Positions 1-11,000 of a stretch of 64,000 nt of DNA are shown here, one piece after another. The notes under the pieces were generated by a model. That model was not told where the DNA came from and did not search any database. It worked only from the letters and a program-made list of their open reading frames with translations. The position numbers and the translations under genes were made by a program. Position 1 is the first letter of the stretch, and every line of letters begins with the position of its first letter. This DNA comes from Taxawa tesnikishii (nom. ined.) (Eukaryota > Ascomycota > Dothideomycetes > Dothideales), in the NCBI GenBank assembly GCA_030247885.1, contig JAPDRO010000007.1, forward strand, positions 1,185,501 to 1,249,500, given 5' to 3'.

Positions 1-756
1 GCCCCTCAGCGACGCATACTGGTCCTACGACGACGAAGGCCCGCAGCCGGAGAACAAATTCCAGATCGACTGTTTCCTCGGGTTCACGGGCAGATGCATC
101 AACCTCCTCGCCCGCGTCGCCAAAATGGCGCACGAGTGCGATATGGAGCGCATCCAGGACGGGCAAATCCGCACCGATTGGCGACCCTCGCCCGCGACGC
201 AAGAAGAGGCGGAGAAGCTCATCAAAGCGATCGAGGAGAGCCGGCAGCGCGTCCACGAGGGCTGCACGCACACGAACCCCCCGAACCGACGGAGGAGAAG
301 AGCGAGCTTGAGATCCAGGAAATCTACGCCGTCAATCAGGCTTTCCACTGGGCGGGACTGATCCATCTGCATCGCCGCATCTTGGGCAAACCGGGCAGCG
401 ACGCGGACGTGCAGGAGTGCGTCAGACAGGTCGTGTGTGCGCTCCGAAAGGTGAGGAGGGGGAGCAGTACGGAGGGTTGCTTGCTATTTCCGATGTTTAC
501 GGCTGGGTGTGATGCGGAAGAGGAGGAGCAGAAGGAGTTGATCATGGAAAAATTCAAGGGGATCGAAGGGTGGGGGATGACGCATGTGAGTGGTTCTTGT
601 GGGAGCGTTTTTTTTTTTTTGGGGGGGGGGGGGGGTGAATAAAAGAACTAGTGCTAACGAAGTCGATAGGTGCTCAAAGCCAGGAGGCTCATGCAGAAGG
701 TCTGGGATACGGGAAAGCCGTGGGAGACGCTTGTGGCGGGCGAGTTCTTTGGATAG
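1..756 (+). CDS. Fungal transcription factor, C-terminal part (Fungal_trans_2 type), partial
   Basis: The gene enters from the left edge, so the DNA-binding N-terminus is outside the window. The visible part resembles the C-terminal regulatory domain (Fungal_trans_2/DUF3468) of Zn2Cys6 factors. It has the helix FLGFTGRCINLLARVAKMA, then NQAFHWAGLIHLHRRILGKP, and then EGCLLFPMFTAGCDAE. The reading frame shifts at a run of six C at 277-282; one extra C joins the two halves through N-P-P-E-P. An intron of 84 nt (586-669) has GTGAGT, GCTAAC and AG, and contains a T13-G15 run. The last exon encodes VLKARRLMQKVWDTGKPWE and ends in TAG at 754-756. The family assignment rests on motif recognition; the regulated pathway cannot be told. 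Confidence 0.75.
608..635. repeat. Mononucleotide tract T13 followed by G15
   Basis: Thirteen T (608-620) run directly into fifteen G (621-635) inside the last intron of the upstream regulator gene. Length is probably unreliable in this assembly. Confidence 0.9.
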
Positions 757-1438
757 TCTACTGCAGGGCCAAGGATAGCAGGTGACTGGACCCGGGATAG
801 CAGACCTGTGTTTTATCATCGCTCTGAATTTTCGTATGCGTATCAAAGGACGCGCGCCTTGGTTGCTGCGAAAGATATGACAGCGGGCTGCCCAGGGGGT
901 CAGACGAAGGCTTAGCACAAGACTTCAGTATGCAATGGAGAGATGCAGATGCATACTCGTAATGCAGTGCTGGATCCAGGAGATTAGATTGATCTTTATA
1001 TTGTGTGGTCTCGGTACCCTGCCATTGGATCATAGTATGAGATCATTCATGTCCCCCAGTGACAGACGTAGAGTGGCTTCGTTGGGACAGCCGCTTACTA
1101 CAAACTGCGCGTTTCCCTTTAGATGCCTCATGGGATGCTCTACACACAAGCGCGCACCCAGGCATGCCTGAGCGAAGCTGTGCAACGTTCTCAGGCAGAA
1201 ACAAGGCATTCAGGCCCTCGTGGTGTATACTTTGGAGTTGCTGCTCGTGGCTGTGCTGGAAGCTCTGACGGTTAACTTATGAGTCTGCGATTGCATCTGC
1301 TCTCCTTTATTCTTTAACTTGTCCTCAACAATCGAATCGTTGGAACAAACGCTGCGTTCCTCCGAAGCCCAAATTGCTTGCAGTGGAGGATTTTGGTTCA
1401 AACCATTGCAGAGTTTAGGGCCGTCTACTCCTGTTGAC
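757..1438. other. Intergenic, no gene recognised
   Basis: Lies between the end of the regulator gene and the Nudix start. Only short overlapping frames without recognisable protein similarity are present; presumably 3' UTR of one gene and promoter of the next. Confidence 0.5.
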
Positions 1439-2060
1439 ATGCATCCAAGAATCGGCGTCGCCGTGTTCATCACCGACAACGACGGCAATATAGTGATCGG
1501 ACGGCGAAAAGGCAGTGCCGGATCCGGTATAAACAGCATCCAGCATCTGACACGAAATCTCTGATAAACACTTCTAACGCACGCGCACCAAAGGAACATG
1601 GGCACTACCGGGCGGACACCTCGAGTTCGACGAATCGTTCGAAGAATGCGGCGCACGCGAGGTTTTGGAAGAAACCGGGATTGAAGTGTCAGGTCTACGT
1701 TTTCTGACTGCTACGAACGACATCATGGCCGTGGAAGGGAAACACTATGTCACCGTCTTCATGGCATGCACGGTTGGAGGTGGAAGAGAACGGCCGGTTC
1801 CGATGGTAAATTCACGCTTGAGCAATGTAGTCGTTAGAGTGTGCAGGACTAAAACTGGTGAACAGGTCCTCGAACCGACGAAGTGCGATGGGTGGGAGTG
1901 GGTCAAATGGGAAGAGATGCGCGCGTGGGCAGAAGCGGAAGCGGCTGGGAAGCCGATTGAGGGTCGTAATGTGTTCTTGCCCATGATGAATCTAGTGCTG
2001 CAGCGACCTGCATCTGATCCCATTGGATTGTTTGATGCAAGGAACAGATCCGCAGACTAG
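1439..2060 (+). CDS. Nudix hydrolase
   Basis: A 164-residue protein of the Nudix family, which hydrolyses nucleoside diphosphates linked to other groups. Exons are 1439-1526, 1594-1805 and 1866-2060. The first intron (67 nt) restores GSGTWALPGGHLEF across the junction. The second (60 nt, in-frame length, ACTAAAA near the 3' end) joins PVPM to VLEPTKCDGWEWV. The Nudix box GX5EX7REUXEEXGU is complete: G-GHLEFDE-SFEECGA-REVLEETGI at about residues 36-58. The ATG was chosen because MHPRIGVAVFI is the usual family start, and the frame upstream has no better methionine. Its small size and the sequence WALPGGHLE resemble the fungal MutT/NUDT15-like group, but the substrate cannot be inferred. If the second intron is retained the protein gains 20 residues without a stop. 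Confidence 0.85.
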
Positions 2061-2191
2061 ACGATGAAGCGAGACGACACTTCAGGTGCTGTTGCAGCTA
2101 TCCGACCTCTGAGACGACTGAGATTCTGCACAGCTTGTGCAGATTGGGAAAGTGTTGCTTCTTCATAACACCCAGCTTAATTCTTGCCTCC

Positions 2192-2560
2192 TCATTCTTC
2201 GCCTCCAACCCACTCATCAGATCCGTCTCCATCCTCATCCACCATCCGCGATTCTTCCATCTCTGAACCCGGCGACTCTGTCAGCCAAGAAGAAAAGGAG
2301 ATGATAACACCGGCCCTATCGTTACGTCTCAAGACCTCGAAGCGTTGCTCGCCAGTATTCCCCTTGACCTGCGCTTGGCCAAAACCGATCACCCAAACCC
2401 AGCCACCAAGCACCAAAACGTGGCCCCGATGGAGATCTCCATGGACAACGCCGGCCTCGTGCATCACTTCCACCATCTCTTCCGCTCTGCCAGAGGTAAT
2501 GTCAGCTAGGGACTTGTGGGAAGGAGAAGAGGAGGATATGGGGCACGCATGGCTTTGAGA
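2192..2560 (-). pseudogene. Kinase-like fragment, probably decayed
   Basis: An open frame on the minus strand reads as the middle of a protein-kinase or phosphotransferase C-lobe. It has an alpha-E-like helix (EEMVEVMHEAGVV), then a catalytic loop HGDLHRGHVLV, then VIGFGQA where DFG is expected. The metal-binding Asp is therefore Gly, and the Asn of the HxDxxxxN loop is His. No N-lobe, glycine loop or lysine is found upstream. The product downstream degenerates into acidic, Ser-rich sequence. It resembles the intact kinase-like gene at 3098-3885 in layout and may be a decayed relative. It could still be expressed as a short protein; catalytic activity is unlikely. Confidence 0.45.
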
Positions 2561-3097
2561 GCGAATGTTAGACTGTCTGTGTGCGCTTCATCCCGTGCTC
2601 TCCGTCGCCTAGTGGAACTTGGCTTGAGATCCTGATGCGTGTTATCGAGGGCACCTCCGCGTCGTATGTGGATATCATCTTAGACGCTGTTGTTAAGTAC
2701 TGAAGGGATCGTGCAGAAAGCATTTTGAGAAGAGAACGGTGCTTCTACAGCCATGAGTGAAAGGGAAGATGATCAGACAGGACAGCAAAGAAGACAAAGG
2801 AGGAGACGAGCCAGCGCGTATCAGGAGAGAAACAACGAGAGTGATGATGAAGGTGTGAGAACGCACCTTGAATTACCTATCTCGCTGCTTCTGCGACAAG
2901 ACAAACGATGTCTTAGTCACGCAGTTCATGTATCCACCAACAGTCTCATTACTTGCCCCCAACCACCCTGTCTTAGACGTTTCTTTATCATCTCCAACAC
3001 CCACACTCAAGCCGTGCCCTCTCTACTGCCGCCAGTCTATTATATAATCGCTACGGGGATCTTGCCATGAAACGTTCCTTGACATCCATTCGACAGA
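2561..3097. other. Intergenic, no gene recognised
   Basis: Separates the decayed kinase fragment from the intact kinase-like gene. I found no convincing coding similarity on either strand. It probably contains the promoter of the downstream gene. Confidence 0.45.
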
Positions 3098-3885
3098 TTG
3101 ACCAAGAACACAAGCATGACACCCATACCAGATACCACTGTGCCGGTGATCAAAGATATCAACGTGGGCTCGAGGCGAGGCAGCGGGCTCCACGGGGCGG
3201 TATTCGAAGCCCAGTTCGCAGATGGCAAACCCTTCGCTCTCAAGCTCGTAAGTCAACGCCCACCGCAACACCGTCTTTCGAGATCCTCGCGTTGACTCGT
3301 GAGCCGATTCAGTTCCGTACCCAAGAGTACTTCGACACGGAGCTCCGCGCTTACGGAATCCTCTCCGACGTTCAACAACTGAAAGACCGCGTCCCGTACT
3401 TCTACGGCATAGTGGAAGATGTGTGCAAGGTCATTCTCGCCGGCGCCTTACTTCCCAAAGGCGAGACATGCATAAACCGGGCGCTGTACATCCAACTCAC
3501 TGAAGGCGAGAAACTCTCCGTGGATCATCGGCACGCTCCGTTTGCACCAGCGTTGTTCCACTTTTCGACCCGCACGGTAGACTTTGTACACGGAGCTGGC
3601 ATTATCCACGATGACATCCATGACGGGAACATCATAGTTGATGGGGAGATGAGGCCCTGGTTGATTGATTTCGGCAGTGTAAAGTTCAAGGGTGATGCGG
3701 GGAGAGGGAAAGATGACTTCGAAGAATTGTGTAGTCAAGACAAATATTTGCTTTCAACAACGTTCAACCACGACTTCGGCGAATTGCAGAACTTCAGAGG
3801 TGAAGCAGAGGATCAAGGACTGCTGGCGGGTCATACGGACAAGCTGAGGTTTGTAGAACTTGGTGGTTTGGAAACAGGGGACTGA
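3098..3885 (+). CDS. Protein kinase-like (atypical) protein
   Basis: Encodes about 240 residues in two exons, 3098-3247 and 3313-3885. The 65-nt intron (GTAAGT..CAG) joins KPFALKL to FRTQEYFDTELRAYGIL in phase 0. An N-lobe is visible: glycine loop GSRRGSGLHGAVFEA and the lysine of FALKLF. The catalytic segment is GIIHDDIHDGNIIVDG followed by LIDFGSV, so the HxDxxxxN and DFG residues are present, but HRD reads HDD. The C-lobe is short: only about 60 residues follow DFG, and no APE or activation segment is evident. That layout matches small fungal kinase-like proteins related to aminoglycoside/RIO-type folds better than canonical kinases. Methionines at 3098 and 3116 are both possible starts. 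The substrate is unknown. Confidence 0.65.
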
Positions 3886-3997
3886 GGACATGCGGTCTGG
3901 CTGAGCCACAAGGAAGCGGCTTGTCTCGAGTTCATGAGGTCCGTTGTCACTTGGGCCGGTGTGCTAAGAGCGACATGAAGGAGCCGAGAGTTGTACA

Positions 3998-5024
3998 TCA
4001 GCCATACCCACACAAGCAAGTAGCTATCTCGCCGAAATCTTTGGCCCACCAGACCACTTTTCTCCCATCCTGTGGTGGATTTTCATTGACATGCAAGACT
4101 GGAATGCCGACCCGTTTCAATGAATTTGCGAGCTCTTTCTGCCCACTGCCCATCGGTTCGTCTCTTATACAGATGCCAACGTCTGCGGCGAGTAAGCACT
4201 CAAAGTCTGTAGCCGAGTCCCCGACATATACCACACTATGATCCCCCGAGCTTGGACGTTCTTGCGGGTTTGCTTCGACGTTGCTGCGGCAATCTGCAGG
4301 CATCTGTGCAAGCTTGTCCGCGCTGGTTCGGATGCCGTGCGAGTCCTTTTGTTGAGCTTGCCCTCACTGCCGCCCGCTTGATCAAGACCTTCGATCTCGT
4401 TCGCTCTGATGTCCATATCCTGAATAAGGCTCGTGGGTTGTTGCTGATCGGCCGTCCCCGTGTGTTTTACGCTATCTGCAGCTGCTAGCATTGCTCGGCG
4501 GATAAATCGTTCGCTCCAGTTGACACTGAGGATGCTGATGATGTTTCCTGACCTTGCTGCGTCTGAATTTCTATCCTGTGACAACTTGCCAAACAGCTCA
4601 TACCACCCTTTCCGCAATTCCAGCTGGCTTTCAGCAAGAGCTTTTCGGGCTACTTTATCAACATCCTCAGTAGTAACCCCGTGAAACAGTCCAGAGTCTT
4701 CAACACGTCGCACACTGCGGTTCTCGATGGGAGCGAGACTGGCCAGCCAAGTACGTTCCTCACGCACCGTCCGCCGCTCTTCCGCTTTGGGGCGGTACTC
4801 AGCCTGATGGGCGATGTAGTCCTCACCATAGGCCTTGACGAAGTAGTTCCAAGGTTTGAGAGAGGGGCTTCAAGGCCACTCGAACCTAGAGATTTCCCTT
4901 CCAGATCACGCCGATGATGCCAGTATCCTATTTGGCCCACGATTGAAAGAGTATCTTTGCGGGTCAAGGTACCGTCCCAGTCAAGGACAAGATGGATTGG
5001 GCGGCGAAGATTGCGGAGATCCAT
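3998..5024 (-). CDS. HAD-superfamily hydrolase (phosphatase-like)
   Basis: A single-exon gene of 342 residues once two one-base deletions are allowed: the G4 run at 4864-4867 and the T4 run at 4347-4350. With both corrected the length is exactly divisible by three. Motif I is LVLDWDGTLTRKDT, with the nucleophile and acid Asp (DxDGT). Motif II is probably IISILSVNWS. Motif IV is VVYVGDSATDFECLLAADVG, the GDSxxD metal site. HAD enzymes of this layout act as phosphatases on small phosphomonoesters through an aspartyl-phosphate; the substrate here is not evident. It is transcribed away from the SDHB gene across a 495-bp shared upstream region. A real pseudogene is possible but less likely, because all motifs survive on both sides of the breaks. 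Confidence 0.75.
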
Positions 5025-5519
5025 GATGTGATTGAGGGACAGAGAGAGGGTGCACTACAACGTCAGGATATGGTAAGACGTCTGAATTCGTATTACAGAT
5101 TGTTCGAGAGGAACAAAGGAACACAAGTGGGAATGGAGCGTTGTGGCACCCGACCGCAACCCGATATCCCGTTCCGACAGAAGCGTGAACAACAGCATAT
5201 AATGCTGACCGGTTAGTTGAGCCTTCCGGGGTATTCCATTCTATTGAAATGCGACGATTGTCTTCCGCGATCCAGTCGAAGAATGGAAGAGGTCAGAATT
5301 GTGGCAGTAGCACGGCTAGAATCCGGAAGAACTTGCCGATCGCAGCTTCCAGATGTGTAATGCTCTTTCTTGATTGGACGATTGGCCTGCTGCCGACGCC
5401 ATTACCGAGGGTCTGTCTCTGTGTTGCAGCCCGTTCGTTTGCCTCATTGATTCCTTTAACACCTTCTACCACCTCCAATCCCACATCCCACAACCCCAAT
5501 CTCCACTCCAGTCGTCGCC
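5025..5519. other. Divergent upstream region of HAD and SDHB genes
   Basis: 495 bp separate the two start codons. The last 100 bp before the SDHB ATG are rich in CT and CCA, as is common in fungal 5' leaders. No further gene is recognised. Confidence 0.5.
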
Positions 5520-6810
5520 ATGGCATCTTTGGCATCTCTCAGACCTTTCGCTGCCAACGCCGCCAGGTTCAGCCCTCGCGTGCTCCGCCGCGGCTATGCG
5601 ACCCTCGACCCCATCTCAGGATTGAGCGAGAAGACATCCGCCTCCACCAAGGTGACTCCAGAGAGCAAGACGAGCAACATCAAGGAGCCGCAGCCAGGCA
5701 AGGATGCCAACATGAAGACCTTCCAAATCTACAGGTGGAACCCGGATGAGCCATCAGCGAAGCCACGCATGCAGACCTACCAGCTTGACCTGAACAAGAC
5801 CGGCCCAATGATGCTGGATGCCCTGATCAGGATTAAGAACGAGCTCGACCCAACCTTGACCTTCAGGCGGAGTTGCAGAGAGGGAATTTGCGGAAGTTGC
5901 GCGATGAACATCGATGGTGTCAACACCCTGGCTTGCTTGTGTACGTGACATCTTCAGCTCTGAGGCACATATCACCAGATGGAAGGGAATCTCGAATAGG
6001 AGGTGTCAACAAGGCTGACAAGACGCTACAGGCCGCATTCCCACGGACAGCAAGCATCAGTCGCGCATCTACCCTCTCCCACACACCTACGTCNNNNNNN
6101 NNNNNNNNNNNNNNNNNNNNNNNNNNNNNNNNNNNNNNNNNNNNNNNNNNNNNNNNNNNNNNNNNNNNNNNNNNNNNNNNNNNNNNNNNNNNNNNNNNNN
6201 NNNNNNNNNNNNNNNNNNNNNNNNNNNNNNNNNNNNNNNNNNNNNNNNNNNNNNNNNNNNNNNNNNNNNNNNNNNNNNNNNNNNNNNNNNNNNNNNNNNN
6301 NNNNNNNNNNNNNNNNNNNNNNNNNNNNNNNNNNNNNNNNNNNNNNNNNNNNNNNNNNNNNNNNNNNNNNNNNNNNNNNNNNNNNNNNNNNNNNNNNNNN
6401 NNNNNNNNNNNNNNNNNNNNNNNNNNNNNNNNNNNNNNNNNNNNNNNNNNNNNNNNNNNNNNNNNNNNNNNNNNNNNNNNNNNNNNNNNNNNNNNNNNNN
6501 NNNNNNNNNNNNNNNNNNNNNNNNNNNNNNNNNNNNNNNNNNNNNNNNNNNNNNNNNNNNNNNNNNNNNNNNNNNNNNNNNNNNNNNNNNNNNTTCGGAG
6601 GAGTACCTCGGCCCAGCCGTCCTCCTGCAGTCTTACCGTTGGCTGGCCGATTCTCGTGACGAGAAGACCGCCGAGCGTAAGCACGCTCTCGATAACAGCA
6701 TGAGCGTCTACCGTTGCCACACCATCCTCAACTGCTCGCGGACTTGCCCCAAGGGCCTGAACCCCGCTCGGGCTATTGCTGAGATCAAGAAGAGTATGGC
6801 TTTCACCTAA
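5520..6810 (+). CDS. SDH2: Succinate dehydrogenase iron-sulphur subunit, mitochondrial (interrupted by assembly gap)
   Basis: Subunit B of respiratory complex II, which passes electrons from the flavoprotein to ubiquinone. The N-terminus is a mitochondrial presequence ([17 protein letters not shown], ending near RRGYAT). The [2Fe-2S] ligands are in [15 protein letters not shown] and the following LAC. A 91-nt intron (5941-6031, phase 1) leads to [20 protein letters not shown]. Then 500 N follow, removing the middle of the protein including the second Cys cluster. Coding resumes at [19 protein letters not shown] and includes the third cluster [20 protein letters not shown], ending in TAA at 6808-6810. 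The family normally has only about 60-65 residues between the two flanks, so the gap is larger than the missing coding sequence or also hides an intron. The frame cannot be verified through the gap. Confidence 0.95.
6094..6593. other. Assembly gap of 500 N
   Basis: Exactly 500 unknown bases inside the SDHB gene. The round number suggests a placeholder rather than a measured size. Confidence 0.99.
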
Positions 6811-8057
6811 ACGGGTAATCGTTTGTGGACTGGGTGGAGGGTAGGTGTGGATGCGATTAAAGAGGCATGATGAAAGCTTTGCGATCGCTCGGTTTTAAGC
6901 GGCAAGCGCGTGTACTCGTAGCTCACGAGTTTCCTTGATATCGTTATATTTGCGTGGATGTACATATTGGCGTACGGGCAAATCGTTACACGTCATTCAG
7001 ATCGAAGACAGCGCCAGGGCACAGTGCCCGTTCTAGCTTCATCTTGAGAACATGGAGATTCTGTCTGTCACTGTCGCGTCGCGGCACGCGGTGAGGCCGT
7101 GCTTAGACCAGTTTTGCTGGCCTTTGGTCTTTGATTGACGGCTAAAGAGATAGCATTAGCCTGCTTAACGGTTCTTTTGCTTGCTGATATGGCAAAATCC
7201 CGCATCGCATCTTGCTGTGGATTCGTGGTGAGGCAACATGAGACGAGTTCAACTGCAATGTATGTAGTGGTAAGAAAGCGAAGACAGTGATGCGTTGCGT
7301 ATGCGGAAGGCGATCACGAGCGTTGTTCGTGTTCTCCTTCCATCCGTGTCCCCTTTGGTTTCGGTCCCGAGCATGGCCGAGCCTCGTTCTCGTCTTCCGG
7401 TAGGACTCCTCCCGCAATGTTTCATCCACGTTCTGTCAGGGCATGAGCTACTCCGACCACTTCCCCACCACCACCGCTTCTCCACCCAGGGCTACACAGG
7501 GCCGCGGGCTGTCCATGGACCATTGAGCAATTACTCGCCAGGGACGAGGGGTCAAGGGGTTTGAGCTGGAAGGGTTCCCTGCTCCTCTTCAAGCCACATT
7601 ACTTGATGGATATACGCCTCGCCCCGGCTTGATTGCACCAAGAACCGGGCGAGCAATGTTAGTCTTCTCAGATCTCGGCGCGATCTACTCGTCTTAGACG
7701 TTTGGATTATGAATCGGCGTGTGCTGTGTTTTGTTGTTCATTTTTTCCGTCTGATAAGGCTGTGGGCATGTCTGAGCTTTAGCGTTGATCCGGCTGGCGA
7801 ACCCCTCGGTCGATCAACAACAGTGCGGGAAACTTACGTAGTTACTCACCCAAGCTCTTGGTCTTGGCCCTGAGAGCTCTCAGCACTCCCACCGCTTTCG
7901 CTATTTATCCCTTTGATCCCCGTGTCTCGTGCCTGGCATACTCTCAAATACTCTACCGAGCTTCTACTCGCGTGTTCTTCGCTTCCTGTCGAGCTTTGCA
8001 AGCATATAGTGGGACGCAGCCCACCGCAACGCGCGACCGCGGTCACAGCTCGTAAAC
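6811..8057. other. Intergenic, no gene recognised
   Basis: 1.2 kb between SDHB and pyruvate carboxylase, both transcribed rightward. It must hold the SDHB 3' end and the pyruvate carboxylase promoter and leader. I see no conserved protein, RNA gene or repeat in it. Confidence 0.5.
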
Positions 8058-11000
8058 ATGTCCGATACTGCCGCGACGCACCAGGTGAAGGAGGATGGAG
8101 GCAAGGCTGGCGTGGGCCAGCAAGAGGAGGAGCACCATGACACCCACACAAGGAACACGGTGCACCAGAGGCTTCGTGCCAACAGCTCTATCATGCAGCT
8201 GAAGAAGATCCTTGGTACGTCGAGCTTCTGAGTCACTGCTATACCGAGGCACGCAACACAGCCATTGAGATTGAGACGGCTCACTGCGGCTTTACTGGAG
8301 CTCTACCCTACCCTGGTTCGCGTCTCTGAAGTGGCTACTACAGCAATTTTCAAGTGCCCGCGCGTCTCAGAGCTGCTTTGTGCTGTAGTACCCCGCCCTG
8401 CTGTAGCATTCAAGCAGACTGGCTGATTGCCTGCTGCAAGCGTTGAGTGTGTGAGCTGACTTCTGTTCGCAGTTGCTAACCGTGGTGAGATCCCGGTCCG
8501 AATCTTCCGTACAGCTCACGAGCTGTCGCTCCAGACTGTCGCCGTCTACAGTTACGAGGACCGTCTGTCTATGCACAGGCAAAAGGCCGACGAAGCGTAT
8601 GTCATCGGCAAGCGCGGCCAATACACTCCGGTCGCTGCCTACCTCGCCGGCGACGAGATCATCAAGATCGCAAAGCAGCACGATGTCAACCTGATCCATC
8701 CAGGATACGGTTTCCTCAGCGAGAACGCCGAGTTTGCCAGGAACGTGGAAAAGGCTGGCATAGTCTTTGTGGGCCCCACCCCGGAGACCATCGAAGCCCT
8801 CGGCGACAAGGTTTCCGCAAGAAAGCTTGCCATGGAGTCCAAGGTCCCGGTTGTGCCGGGTACCCCTGGACCGGTTGCGGAGTTCGGAGAAGCCAAAAGC
8901 TTCACTGATGAATATGGCTTCCCCATCATCATCAAGGCTGCCTTCGGCGGTGGTGGCCGTGGTATGAGAGTCGTCTGGAAGCAGGAGGATCTGAAGGATG
9001 CGTTCGAGCGCGCCACCTCAGAGGCCAAGTCTGCTTTCGGCAATGGCACCGTCTTCATCGAGCGCTTCTTGTACCGGCCGAAGCACATTGAGGTGCAGCT
9101 CCTGGGGGACAACCATGGCAACGTCGTGCACCTGTACGAGCGTGATTGTAGTGTCCAAAGACGTCACCAGAAGGTCGTCGAGCTGGCCCCTGCCAAAGAC
9201 CTTCCTGAAGAGACCCGCCAGGCCATTCTTAACGACGCCGTGAAGCTCGCCAAGTCTGTCAATTACCGCAACGCCGGTACAGCAGAGTTCTTGGTGGACC
9301 AGGAGAACAGATATTACTTCATCGAAATCAATCCCAGAATGTAAGTCTTGTGTTGTCTTGCTGCAAGAACGTCGCAGCCCAGGCTGACACGGCCGTAGTC
9401 AAGTCGAGCACACCATCACAGAGGAAATCACCGGCATTGATATCGTCGCTGCGCAAATCCAGATTGCCGCTGGAGCTTCTCTGCAACAGCTGGGCCTGAC
9501 CCAAGATCGCATCTCCACTCGAGGCTTCGCTATCCAATGTCGTATCACTACCGAGGATCCCGCGAAGGGCTTCTCTCCAGATACGGGCAAGATTGAGGTA
9601 TACCGCTCTGCAGGTGGAAACGGTGTCCGTTTGGACGGTGGTAACGGCTTTGCTGGAGCCATCATCACTCGTAAGTCGCTCTATCTCGACACGGACCCCT
9701 GCTGGACCCCCTTGGACTCATTCCTCTATCATTTCGTTATCCAACCATTGTGACATCCGCTAACAGACTTAAAAAGCACACTACGACTCTATGTTGGTCA
9801 AGTGCACATGCCACGGCTCAACATACGAGATTGTACGCAGGAAAATGCTTCGTGCCCTGGTCGAATTCCGTATTCGCGGTGTCAAGACCAACATTCCGTT
9901 CCTCACCTCACTGCTGAGCCACCCCACCTTCATTGATGGCACGTGCTGGACCACCTTCATCGATGACACTCCCGAGCTGTTCGCTCTTATCGGCAGCCAG
10001 AACCGTGCCCAGAAGCTGCTCGCCTACCTCGGCGACCTCGCTGTCAATGGTAGTCAGATCAAGGGCCAGATTGGAGAGCCAAAATTCAGAGGCGACATCA
10101 TCATGCCAACTATCGAAGACCCGCAAAGCCACAAGCCTGTCGACCTGTCACAGCCATGCGAGAAGGGTTGGAGGAACATCTTAGTCAAAGAGGGCCCAGA
10201 GGCTTTTGCCAAGGCTGTCCGTGCCAACAAGGGTTGCTTGATCATGGACACCACCTGGCGTGATGCCCACCAGTCTCTGCTCGCAACCAGGGTGAGAACA
10301 GTGGATTTCCTGAACATTGCCAAGGAGACCAGCTACGCCTTGTCCAACGCGTGGGCGTTGGAATGCTGGGGTGGTGCCACTTTCGATGTCGCCATGCGCT
10401 TCCTCTACGAGGATCCCTGGGACCGTCTGCGCAAGCTGCGCAAGGCCGTGCCCAACATTCCCTTCCAGATGCTGCTCCGCGGTGCCAACGGGGTCGCCTA
10501 CTCGTCTCTTCCCGACAACGCCATTTACCACTTCTGCAAGCAGGCCAAGAAGTGCGGTGTCGACATCTTCCGTGTTTTCGATGCGCTCAACGACGTCGAC
10601 CAGCTCGAGGTCGGTATCAAGGCTGTGCAGGCCGCCGAGGGTGTCGTCGAGGCGACCATCTGCTACAGCGGAGACATGCTGAACCCCAAGAAGAAGTACA
10701 ACCTCGAGTACTACATGTCTCTGGTCGATAAGATTGTCGGCATGGGTGCTCACATCCTAGGTATCAAGGATAGTAAGTTTGGCCGTGTCTGACTAGAGAA
10801 GGGCTCTTCCACTGACGACTTTTACAGTGGCTGGTGTCCTGAAGCCACGCGCGGCTACCCTCCTGGTGGGCTCCATCAGGAAGAAGTACCCCGACCTTCC
10901 CATCCACGTCCACACCCACGACTCTGCCGGTACTGGTGTGGCCTCCATGGTTGCCTGCGCTCAGGCCGGCGCTGACGCCGTCGACGCCGCCACCGACAGC

